Notes under the pieces: generated by a model
What the model was told of the DNA's origin: nothing
Databases searched by the model: none
The model's input: only the letters and a program-made list of their open reading frames with translations
Program-made: the position numbers and the translations under genes
Shown: positions 22,028 through 29,068 of the stretch, in pieces
Position numbering within the stretch: the first letter of the stretch is position 1
How the letters are laid out: the number at the start of each line of letters is the position of its first letter
Source of the DNA: Winogradskyella vidalii
GTDB taxonomy: Bacteria > Bacteroidota > Bacteroidia > Flavobacteriales > Flavobacteriaceae
Assembly: GCF_013403955.1 (NCBI RefSeq)
Contig: NZ_JABFDG010000007.1
Coordinates: forward strand, 186,001 to 250,000
Direction of reading: 5' to 3'
DNA length: 64,000 bases

Positions 22028-23265
22028 TCATCAATTGGTTAATTTCCGAAGGAGATACTTTCGAAGAAGGCGATATCATCCTAGAAGTAGCAACCGATAA
22101 GGTGGATAACGAAGTTTCAGCACCAGCATCAGGAACATTAAAAGAAATTTTGTTTCAAGCCAAAGCTGTAGTTCCTGTTGGAGAAGTCATGGCAATTTTA
22201 GAGGTTTCAAATGAGAAGAAAACGAAGTCTGATGTCATTTCGACAGAGCGAGGAACGAGCGACGAGAAATCTCAACCTAAGAAGAAAAAACAAAAACCAA
22301 CCAAACAACCTTCAAGTTCATTTTCAACCTCAAATTCAAACACCTTCTTCTCGCCATTAATCATTTCAATAGCAAAAGAACAACACATCAGTTTTGAAGA
22401 ATTAGCAAGAATTCCTGCAACAGGACACGACAACAGATTACGAAAAAGCGACCTTTTTCAATATATCGAAGACGGTAGACCATACAAATTTGCGCAACCC
22501 ATTGCGGAAAAAGACCCAACCGCCTATCGAATTCCACAATTACAACTCGATAAAGGGAAAGGGAAGGTCATAGAAATGGACCGAATGCGACAAATGATTG
22601 CGGACCACATGGTGTATTCAAAACATACATCACCTCACGTCACCGCTTATGTAGAAGCTGATTTAACCAATATGGTCAACTGGCGAAATGCCAACAAAGT
22701 CGCTTTTCAAAAAAAATATGGCGAACGCTTAACCTTCACACCATTATTTGTGGAAGCCGTTGCTAAAGCCGTAAAAGATTTTCCAAATATCAATGCTTCT
22801 GTAGATGGAAATAATATCATCGTAAAAGAAGACATCAATATTGGTATGGCAACGGCTTTACCAAGCGGAAACTTAATTGTTCCTGTGGTGAAAAATGCAG
22901 ATACTAAAGATTTAAAAACCATTGCATGTAATGTTAACGAGCTCGCAGGAAAAGCAAGAGAAAATAAATTGGCTGCTGATGATATAAAAGGCAGCACCTT
23001 CACTATTTCCAATGTTGGAACTTTTGGAAGTGTCATGGGTACACCAATCATCAACCAACCCGAAGTGGCGATTCTCGCACTGGGAATCATCAAAAAACGA
23101 CCAGAAGTTATCACCACTGACAAAGGCGATGAAATTGCCATAAGAAGTATGATGTACTTATCATTATCATTCGACCACAGAGTTGTAGATGGGTTTTTAG
23201 GAGGTTCATTTGTAAGACGTGTAGCAGATTATTTTGAGCAATTTGATATCAACCGAAAAATATAA
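21949..23265 (+). CDS. 2-oxoacid dehydrogenase E2 (branched-chain type dihydrolipoamide acyltransferase)
   Basis: 438 residues. E2 moves the acyl group from E1 to CoA. Lipoyl domain at about 14-90 with the lipoyl Lys in VATDKVDNE; E3/E1-binding domain at about 130-170 (IISIAKEQHISFEELARIPATG); catalytic domain from about 200 with the HxxxD site SFDHRVVDGF. The first 13 residues (MKDNKRFPLSWEL) are partly translated H1 hairpin; related proteins start close to LKMPKMGES. Residues about 96-108 (VISTERGTSDEKS) come from another repeat in the linker after the lipoyl domain. No E3 gene is in the window. Confidence 0.88.
   Translation: MKDNKRFPLSWELKMPKMGESITEGTIINWLISEGDTFEEGDIILEVATDKVDNEVSAPASGTLKEILFQAKAVVPVGEVMAILEVSNEKKTKSDVISTERGTSDEKSQPKKKKQKPTKQPSSSFSTSNSNTFFSPLIISIAKEQHISFEELARIPATGHDNRLRKSDLFQYIEDGRPYKFAQPIAEKDPTAYRIPQLQLDKGKGKVIEMDRMRQMIADHMVYSKHTSPHVTAYVEADLTNMVNWRNANKVAFQKKYGERLTFTPLFVEAVAKAVKDFPNINASVDGNNIIVKEDINIGMATALPSGNLIVPVVKNADTKDLKTIACNVNELAGKARENKLAADDIKGSTFTISNVGTFGSVMGTPIINQPEVAILALGIIKKRPEVITTDKGDEIAIRSMMYLSLSFDHRVVDGFLGGSFVRRVADYFEQFDINRKI
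21962..21984 (-). repeat. H1 hairpin inside the E2 start, reverse orientation
   Basis: AGAGA, TTCCCAC, loop TTTC, GTGGGAA. Coding for FPLSWE of E2. Confidence 0.8.
22234..22274 (+). repeat. Palindromic repeat in the E2 linker
   Basis: GTCATTTCGAC at the left and CGAGAAATCTCA at the right, ATTTC/GAAAT arms and the TCTCA tail of H1; the middle (AGAGCGAGGAACGAGCG) is itself semi-palindromic. In frame. Confidence 0.65.
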
Positions 23266-23272
23266 AAATAAA

Positions 23273-23320
23273 CGTCACTTCGAGTGATTCCGATTTTTTA
23301 TCGGAATTGTATCGAGAAGC
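23273..23320 (+). repeat. H2 hairpin, left half of a head-to-head pair
   Basis: CGTCACTTCGAGTGA, inner TTCCGAT / ATCGGAA, TTGTATCGAGAAG. It is the near-twin of the 20772 copy. Confidence 0.8.
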
Positions 23321-23328
23321 CATCAAAA

Positions 23329-23375
23329 GTTCTCGATACTAAATTTCAGAAAAAAAAATTTCACTCGAACTGACG
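23329..23375 (-). repeat. H2 hairpin, right half of a head-to-head pair
   Basis: GTTCTCGATACT, AAATTT/AAATTT inner arms around an A-run, CACTCGAACTGACG. It faces the copy at 23273 in the E2-ilvE gap, as in bacterial interspersed mosaic elements. Confidence 0.75.
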
Positions 23376-23388
23376 AAAACTAAGAAAT

Positions 23389-24456
23389 ATGAAACCTAAC
23401 ATTTCAATCACTAAAGTAGAAGAATCTAGAGTAGATACGATAGACTTTAACAACATTCCATTAGGAACCACTTTCACGGACCACATGTTCATCTGCGATT
23501 ATAATAACGGCACATGGGAAAACCCAAGAATTGAGCCTCTAGCATTAATCCCAACACATCCGGCAGCAATGGCTTTGCATTACGGACAAGCTATTTTTGA
23601 AGGCATGAAGGCCACTGTTGATGAAGATGGAAATCCTATGCTTTTTAGACCCTCTAAAAATGCCCAACGATTAAATTTTAGTGCAGACCGCATGGGAATG
23701 CCATCCTTTCCCGAAGATTTATTTGTGGAAGGTTTAAAGCAACTTGTAGATTTAGAACGTAATTGGATTCCGCCACAAGACGGAAGCGCTTTGTATTTAA
23801 GACCTTTTATGTATGCCGACGAACCATTTATAGGTATGCGAGCCGCAACCCATTTTAAGTTTATCATTATGGCATCACCAGCAGGTCCATTTTTTACAAA
23901 GCGTATTAAACTGTGGGCAGAAAACAAGTATATCCGTGCCGCTTCAGGTGGAACAGGAGAAGCTAAAGCTGCAGGAAATTATGCCGCAGCCATACGACCA
24001 ACCGAATATGCAAAAGCCAAAGGTTACGACCAAGTCTTGTGGCTAGATGCCGTGGAGCACAATTATATTCAAGAAGTGGGCACTATGAATATCTTCTTTA
24101 AAGTCGATGGTAAATTCATCACGCCTCAACGCGATGGTTCTATTTTAGATGGTATCACAAGAATGAGTGTCATGGATATATTAAGGGATAAAGGTTTTGA
24201 AGTAACAGAAAGAGCCATTACCATTCAAGAAATTCGGGATGCGGCGATTGATGGTCGATTAGAAGAAGCCTTTGGCACCGGAACTGCCGTAGGTATTGCC
24301 TATATTCAAGAAATCGCTATGGGCGAAAAAACCATTCATGTATCCGATGAAAGTCCGGTTGGTTTAGACGTTAATAACACATTAAATGCCATTAAAACCG
24401 GAAAAGTGGACGATAAATTTGGTTGGATGGTTAAAGTGGAAAATGAATTGGTTTAA
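23389..24456 (+). CDS. ilvE: Branched-chain amino acid aminotransferase IlvE
   Basis: 355 residues, fold-type IV PLP aminotransferase of the long (type II) group. Seen: MALHYGQAIFEGMKA near the start, LYLRPFMYADEPFIGM, and GTGEAKAAGNYAAAI near the PLP lysine. It interconverts Leu, Ile and Val with their 2-oxoacids; some members also take aromatic amino acids. Placed between E2 and E1 genes it points to breakdown: amino acid to 2-oxoacid, then oxidative decarboxylation. Flanked by H2 and H3 hairpins. Confidence 0.9.
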   Translation: MKPNISITKVEESRVDTIDFNNIPLGTTFTDHMFICDYNNGTWENPRIEPLALIPTHPAAMALHYGQAIFEGMKATVDEDGNPMLFRPSKNAQRLNFSADRMGMPSFPEDLFVEGLKQLVDLERNWIPPQDGSALYLRPFMYADEPFIGMRAATHFKFIIMASPAGPFFTKRIKLWAENKYIRAASGGTGEAKAAGNYAAAIRPTEYAKAKGYDQVLWLDAVEHNYIQEVGTMNIFFKVDGKFITPQRDGSILDGITRMSVMDILRDKGFEVTERAITIQEIRDAAIDGRLEEAFGTGTAVGIAYIQEIAMGEKTIHVSDESPVGLDVNNTLNAIKTGKVDDKFGWMVKVENELV

Positions 24457-24483
24457 CCTGCAAGGTTTTAAAAACCTTGTAGG
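24457..24483 (+). repeat. H3 hairpin
   Basis: CCTGCAAGGTTTT, AAAAACCTTGTAGG; it begins directly after the ilvE stop codon. Confidence 0.75.
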
Positions 24484-24525
24484 TTTATTATCAATTTAAA
24501 TATGTAGGATGAAAATTTAGTGTAG

Positions 24526-24659
24526 TTGGGCGTTACTTTTTGCTCATACCTGGCAGGTTTTAGAAACCTTGCAGGATCGCAAAAAGTCGGGCTTTCGGCA
24601 GTCGCTTTTTTTGAGAAAAACAAAAAAGAGCTTCAACAAATGCCTCAATCCCTAACGCA
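24526..24659 (+). repeat. H6 composite repeat with a nested H3 hairpin
   Basis: TTGGGCGTTAC at the left and AATCCCTAACGC at the right. A TTTTTGC / GCAAAAA hairpin holds an H3 element (24549-24575) in its loop, then GTCGGGCTTTCGGC, a T-run and an A-run follow. In the 5707 copy the nested guest is H2 and lies elsewhere. The 24484-24525 stretch has no other feature. Confidence 0.7.
24549..24575 (+). repeat. H3 hairpin nested in H6
   Basis: CCTGGCAGGTTTT, AGAAACCTTGCAGG inside the variable hairpin of the H6 element. Confidence 0.7.
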
Positions 24660-24661
24660 AA

Positions 24662-24691
24662 ACACCCCTAAAGTCCCCTCAAGGGGACAAT
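24662..24691 (-). repeat. H4 hairpin, reverse orientation
   Basis: ACACCCCTAAAGTCCCC, TCAA, GGGGACAAT. It faces the plus-oriented copy at 24713, giving an inverted pair about 80 bp long. Confidence 0.75.
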
Positions 24692-24712
24692 TGTTACCAA
24701 TTAACTTTATAG

Positions 24713-24743
24713 GATTGTCCCCTTGAGGGGACTTTAGGGGTGT
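24713..24743 (+). repeat. H4 hairpin
   Basis: GATTGTCCCC, TTGA, GGGGAC, TTTAGGGGTGT. Between this and the next hairpin (24744-24879) I see nothing beyond AT-rich spacer with a short CTGAGTTTACGCAGA-like stretch. Confidence 0.75.
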
Positions 24744-24879
24744 AAAAAATATAATTTTACGGTTGCGGATTATGGATTCGGAGAACCGTTCAACATCGTA
24801 AAAACCTGACAAGTCTAAAAAACAACCTCAGTGTATCTCTGCGTAAACTCAGTGAAACTCTGAGTAATAATTAAAAATA

Positions 24880-24904
24880 GATTCCTGCCTACGCAGGAAT
24901 GACA
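24880..24904 (-). repeat. H1-type hairpin at the E1 start
   Basis: ATTCCTGC, loop CTAC, GCAGGAAT. Perfect 8-bp stem. An in-frame ATG (24899) lies inside it, but the real E1 start is the next ATG at 24908. Confidence 0.7.
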
Positions 24905-24907
24905 ATT

Positions 24908-27046
24908 ATGGAAAAAAGTAACTTAAAAAAAGGATTCTCAAAACTCTGCACTGCAAAAGCAATGGCAGAATTATACGAAGCTAATTTTAAACACGTCTCA
25001 AAATATGTACATGCCACATCTCGTGGACATGAGGCTATTCAAATTGCTTTAGGTATGCAATTATTACCTCAAGATTATGCTTTTCCTTATTATAGAGATG
25101 ATGCTATGCTGTTATCATTTGGGGTAGAACCCTATGATTTAATGCTACAACTATTAGCCAAAAAAGACGACCCGTTTTCAGGTGGAAGGACCTATTATTC
25201 GCATCCTAGTTTAAAGGATGAAGATAAACCAAAGATTCCACACCAATCTTCAGCAACAGGCATGCAAGCAATTCCAGCCACAGGCGTTGCTATGGGATTT
25301 AATTACCGCGAAAGCGGTAATCTCTTCTCGGATGAAAACCAAGAAAATGGCAAAGCACAAAACACAAATGAAAATTTAGGAATCGAATATGATTCTTCTG
25401 TTCATTCAGAAGATTCCCGCGTTCGCGGGCATACACCACTTGTAGTCTGTTCGTTAGGCGACGCCTCTGTAACCGAAGGCGAAATTGCAGAAGCCTTTCA
25501 AATGGCAGCTTTAAAGCAAATGCCTATTTTATATTTAGTTCAGGATAACGGTTGGGATATCTCGGCGAATGAAGGCGAAACGAGAGCCCAAAATGCCTTT
25601 GAATACGCGCAAGGATTTCATGGACTTGAAGCCATTTCAATCGATGGTGCTAACTTTACAGAAAGTTATGAAGCTGTCGAAAAAGTCATAAAAACGATAC
25701 GTGAAGAACGACGACCATTTTTAATTCATGCTAAAGTGCCTTTATTAAATCATCATACTTCTGGTGTACGCATGGAATGGTATCGTGATGATTTGGAAGC
25801 CGCGCGTTCTCGTGATCCTTATCCTGTTTTAAAACAACAATTATTAGATGCAGGTTTTTCAGAAGACGAAGTTTTAGCTATCGAAGATTCCGCAAAGAAA
25901 AAGGTGCAATCGGACTATGAAAAAGCATTACAAGCGGAAGACCCAAAACCAGAAGATTTATTTACTAATGATTTTGCACCCACACCAATCACTGAAGAAA
26001 AAGGCACACGAGCACCAGAAGGCGCCGAGAAAGTGGTGATGGTCGATTGTGCGTTGTTTGCGGTTGAGGAACTGATGAAAAAACATAAAGAATGTTTGCT
26101 CTACGGTCAAGATGTTGGTGGACGATTAGGTGGTGTATTTAGAGAAGCGGCTACTTTAGCACAAAAATTTGGTGACGACCGCGTTTTTAACACTCCAATT
26201 CAAGAAGCATTCATTGTTGGAAGCACCGTTGGCATGTCTGCTGTAGGCTTAAAACCAATTGTAGAAGTTCAGTTTGCCGATTATATTTGGCCAGGATTGA
26301 ATCAACTGTTTACCGAAGTGAGTCGTAGTTGCTATTTATCTAACGGAAAATGGCCAGTTAGTATGATTCTTAGAGTACCTATTGGTGCGTACGGTAGTGG
26401 AGGTCCTTATCATTCGTCTTCTGTAGAATCTGTAATTACCAATATTAGAGGCATAAAAATTGCTTATCCAAGTAATGGTGCGGATTTAAAAGGGTTGATG
26501 AAAGCTGCGTATTACGACCCAAATCCGGTAGTGATTTTAGAACATAAAGGCTTGTATTGGTCTAAAGTTCCAGGCACAAAAGGAGCAACATCTATTGAAC
26601 CAAGTGAAGATTATGTATTACCATTTGGGAAAGCTTGGCTGCTTCAAGAAATCTGGAAACAGGATAATGTAGAAACTATAACTATAGTGACTTACGGTAT
26701 GGGCGTGCATTGGGCAATGAATGCTTCCGAAGCATTAGATATGAAAGACCAAATTGAAGTGATTGATTTACGAACGTTATTTCCTTTAGATGAAGACACC
26801 ATTATGACATCGGTAAAGAAAACAGGAAAATGTTTAGTGGTTACCGAAGAACCTTCCAACAATAGTTTTGCTAGAGCTTTGGCAGGGAAAATTCAAGAGG
26901 AATGTTTTAAGTATTTAGATGCACCAGTAATGACTATCGGTAGCGAAAATATGCCCGCGATTCCTTTAAATTCTACTTTAGAAGAAACCATGATTCCTTC
27001 AACAGAAAAAGTAAAAGCTAAAATTGAAGACTTATTAAGTTATTAG
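24908..27046 (+). CDS. 2-oxoacid dehydrogenase E1, fused alpha and beta subunits (branched-chain type)
   Basis: 712 residues. The alpha half (1 to about 330) binds thiamine diphosphate: SRGHEAIQIALGM, then CSLGDASVTEGEIAEAF with the GD motif and QDNGWDIS. The beta half (from about 345) includes YGQDVGGRLGGVFREA, PIQEAFIVGSTVGMS and the C-terminal VVTEEPSNNSFARAL. It decarboxylates branched-chain (or possibly aryl) 2-oxoacids and loads E2. A loop of about 40 residues (YRESGNLFSDEN to SEDSRVRG) before CSLGDAS is coded by DNA with three hairpins (25302-25325, 25394-25413 and 25411-25432); I take it as an insert. It ends at a shared terminator. Confidence 0.92.
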   Translation: MEKSNLKKGFSKLCTAKAMAELYEANFKHVSKYVHATSRGHEAIQIALGMQLLPQDYAFPYYRDDAMLLSFGVEPYDLMLQLLAKKDDPFSGGRTYYSHPSLKDEDKPKIPHQSSATGMQAIPATGVAMGFNYRESGNLFSDENQENGKAQNTNENLGIEYDSSVHSEDSRVRGHTPLVVCSLGDASVTEGEIAEAFQMAALKQMPILYLVQDNGWDISANEGETRAQNAFEYAQGFHGLEAISIDGANFTESYEAVEKVIKTIREERRPFLIHAKVPLLNHHTSGVRMEWYRDDLEAARSRDPYPVLKQQLLDAGFSEDEVLAIEDSAKKKVQSDYEKALQAEDPKPEDLFTNDFAPTPITEEKGTRAPEGAEKVVMVDCALFAVEELMKKHKECLLYGQDVGGRLGGVFREAATLAQKFGDDRVFNTPIQEAFIVGSTVGMSAVGLKPIVEVQFADYIWPGLNQLFTEVSRSCYLSNGKWPVSMILRVPIGAYGSGGPYHSSSVESVITNIRGIKIAYPSNGADLKGLMKAAYYDPNPVVILEHKGLYWSKVPGTKGATSIEPSEDYVLPFGKAWLLQEIWKQDNVETITIVTYGMGVHWAMNASEALDMKDQIEVIDLRTLFPLDEDTIMTSVKKTGKCLVVTEEPSNNSFARALAGKIQEECFKYLDAPVMTIGSENMPAIPLNSTLEETMIPSTEKVKAKIEDLLSY
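25302..25325 (+). repeat. H1 hairpin inside the E1 coding region
   Basis: ATTACCGC, loop GAAA, GCGGTAAT, tail CTCT. Perfect 8-bp stem; codes NYRESGNL. Confidence 0.8.
25394..25413 (+). repeat. Hairpin inside the E1 coding region
   Basis: TCTTCTG, loop TTCATT, CAGAAGA. It directly joins the H1 hairpin at 25411. Confidence 0.5.
25411..25432 (-). repeat. H1 hairpin inside the E1 coding region, reverse orientation
   Basis: AGATTCCCGC, loop GTTC, GCGGGCAT. Together with the copy at 25302 (opposite orientation) it bounds an in-frame segment of about 130 bp. Confidence 0.75.
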
Positions 27047-27082
27047 GTTATTCTCATAACTTAATTTTATTAGTGTTAATTA

Positions 27083-27119
27083 AAAAAAGCCTAAATCGAA
27101 TTTAAGATTTAGGCTTTTT
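27083..27119. terminator. Bidirectional rho-independent terminator
   Basis: AAAAAGCCTAAATC, loop of 8, GATTTAGGCTTTTT. Between the convergent E1 and outer-membrane protein genes. Confidence 0.9.
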
Positions 27120-27140
27120 ACACTCAAATAATGATTGGTC

Positions 27141-28226
27141 TTAGTCCATATCAAATCGTAATCCTACTGAAATATTATTTTGATCTACAACCTGATTTTT
27201 AAATATTGGGTTGAGGTCATATTTTACATATAAAGCGACATCACCTAAAGCTACATAACCACTAAGTCCGTAAATAAGTTCGCTGACTTCAAATTGATCA
27301 CGTTGTTTTTCTTTTTCGCGTTCCCCATCTTCTTTATATTTAATTTTTTGCATGTTTCCTAAATTAAGTCCTGCATAACCACCTAAGCCAATTTTTAGTT
27401 TTTTGTGTGTTGAATATCTAAAGTAATCTTCTTTGTCGATTTTTTTAGAGGGCCCAAATTCTAAGTGCATAGGAAAAACCAAATTTGTGGTTCTAAATTT
27501 TATTTTATCGGCATCAATAGGGTATTCTTGAAGCGATATGTCTCCATTTGTATTAACTAAATAGTTGTTGTTCTTTATTTTTAATTTATTCCATTGTAGC
27601 GAGAAACCGTATTTCAATCGCCAAAAATTGGTGTTATCAAAGATTCTTGTTTTCCATGCATAGCCTAATTCAATAAAACCGGAACCACCCAATTTGTATG
27701 GGGAATCTTCTAAATTCTCACCGTCGATTAGTGCATTGTTGAATCCAAAAGCAAAGACAAAATCTGTAGATGTCCGTAAATCATATTTTCTTGGTTTGTC
27801 CTTCGATTTTTCTCCTAGGTAGATAAAACTCTCTCCAGTGTTCTCATCGCCACCTATTCGGAATGTGTAGCCGTCATCAGTACTCTCAGTGTTATTATTG
27901 CGTTCTAATAATGCTATTTTATTATCAATGATTGCTAAGCGATTTTCAATATTTAAAGCTCTTATTTTTGCTGCTTCTTTTTTTAGGTCTTCGGCTTCAG
28001 CTGCTGTTATTTCTTTGTTATCTAGCCGTTTATTAATGGCTGTTATTTCTGTTTTTAGAAATTCACGTTCCTCACTTTCAATTTTTGATTTGAGGTTTAT
28101 CAGTGTTTCAATTTTTAAGGCATTAGTGGACTGTTGTGTGCTGTCCGTTTTTATTTCTTGACCTTGCGCTTTAGTAAATGCAAGTGAAATTAGAATACAG
28201 ACTACTAGTTTTGTAATTGTTGTCAT
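27141..28226 (-). CDS. Outer-membrane beta-barrel protein with N-terminal coiled coil
   Basis: 361 residues. Signal peptide to about residue 22 (FTKAQGQ). Residues about 35-110 are charged and helical (EEREFLKTEITAINKRL, EAEDLKKEAAKIRALN) and likely form a coiled coil. From about 140 on the pattern of alternating residues and aromatic ends (FVFAFGFNNALI, GSGFIELGYAWKTRIF, YALGDVALYVKYDL-like) and a final SVGLRFDMD fit an outer-membrane barrel ending in the membrane. It is the last gene of an operon with the ECF sigma factor and anti-sigma-like gene, which may respond to or control it. Specific ligand unknown. Confidence 0.75.
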   Translation of the reverse strand: MTTITKLVVCILISLAFTKAQGQEIKTDSTQQSTNALKIETLINLKSKIESEEREFLKTEITAINKRLDNKEITAAEAEDLKKEAAKIRALNIENRLAIIDNKIALLERNNNTESTDDGYTFRIGGDENTGESFIYLGEKSKDKPRKYDLRTSTDFVFAFGFNNALIDGENLEDSPYKLGGSGFIELGYAWKTRIFDNTNFWRLKYGFSLQWNKLKIKNNNYLVNTNGDISLQEYPIDADKIKFRTTNLVFPMHLEFGPSKKIDKEDYFRYSTHKKLKIGLGGYAGLNLGNMQKIKYKEDGEREKEKQRDQFEVSELIYGLSGYVALGDVALYVKYDLNPIFKNQVVDQNNISVGLRFDMD

Positions 28227-28291
28227 GACTGTTCGTTTTTTGATTAATGATGATTTGATTTGATGATAAGATTTCTTTTTTCAAAGGGATT

Positions 28292-29068
28292 TTAGTTATT
28301 CCGATCCGCAACAGCGGTTTTTACAGTTTCGTAACTTTCCTTTAAGGCTTCAAAAACTTTGGATCTAAAAGATTGCCCCATTTCGTCTTCCACGCTTTCT
28401 AGTAATTGTGTTGCGTTTACTATTTTTGTGGTTTCATTTTGTAACCTCTCTCGGAATAGTTCTTTACTTGCTATTTTTAATAAAGAATCTATTTCTTTAT
28501 CTGTAACAGAACTATTTTCAGACTTTAAGGTTTTCATAGCTTCAGCTAAAGCGTCTTTAATAATATGGTCTTCTGTTTCGGTTTCAAGGGTATTATTAGC
28601 ATCTTTATGTATGTTTTTAGTTATTGGTTCTAAAGTTTTTTTGTTGGTCTCCGCCAATTGGGTCTTAGGATTGGTGATTGTGTTGGTTATCTTCTTATAG
28701 TCTTTAATTGGTGCTTCATTAGGTGTTGGAAGCTCTGTTTTTTTATCTTTTGTTTGATTGACTAGTTCTTGAGGTATTTTTAATTCAGTGTCTACAGGCT
28801 TTTTAATTAATGGTGTAGTTGTACTATCTTCTTCAACGAGTTGTGGGGAGATTTTCTCCGTGTCTTCAAGATTAAAAAACGAAATCGAAATGGCTAGCAT
28901 AACCAATAATCCTGCAGCAACACCTAACCACCAAAATATTGGTTTTTTAGATTTTTTTTCAGCATCATCTAAACGATTTGAAAGTTTAGACCAACCGTCT
29001 GATGATGGGGACAAGGTTCGTTTTTCGAGCTTATCTTTTATATTTTCTTCAAATTTAATTGGAGCCAT
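28292..29068 (-). CDS. Anti-sigma-factor-like single-pass membrane protein
   Basis: 258 residues. The N-terminal 40 or so residues (FEENIKDKLEKRTLSPSSDGWSKLSNRLD) are typical of the cytoplasmic part of proteins paired with ECF sigma factors in Bacteroidota. One membrane helix at about 45-66 (FWWLGVAAGLLVMLAISISFF). The rest is a Thr/Lys/Glu-rich, probably extended periplasmic domain with helical end. Its start overlaps the end of the sigma gene by 14 bp, showing translational coupling. The anti-sigma function is inferred from position and build, as no zinc-type anti-sigma motif is seen. Confidence 0.7.
   Translation of the reverse strand: MAPIKFEENIKDKLEKRTLSPSSDGWSKLSNRLDDAEKKSKKPIFWWLGVAAGLLVMLAISISFFNLEDTEKISPQLVEEDSTTTPLIKKPVDTELKIPQELVNQTKDKKTELPTPNEAPIKDYKKITNTITNPKTQLAETNKKTLEPITKNIHKDANNTLETETEDHIIKDALAEAMKTLKSENSSVTDKEIDSLLKIASKELFRERLQNETTKIVNATQLLESVEDEMGQSFRSKVFEALKESYETVKTAVADRNN

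Noticed and set aside
24526..24726. A 66-codon open frame between ilvE and E1
   Set aside because: It is the H6 element with nested H3 plus an H4 copy; the same translation arises wherever these repeats occur.
5622..25432. Reading the H1 hairpins as rho-independent terminators
   Set aside because: They lack T-runs, lie inside an operon and even inside genes, and occur in both orientations.
5622..25432. CRISPR array
   Set aside because: Repeats are palindromes with variable stems, irregularly spaced by genes; no regular repeat-spacer pattern and no cas genes.
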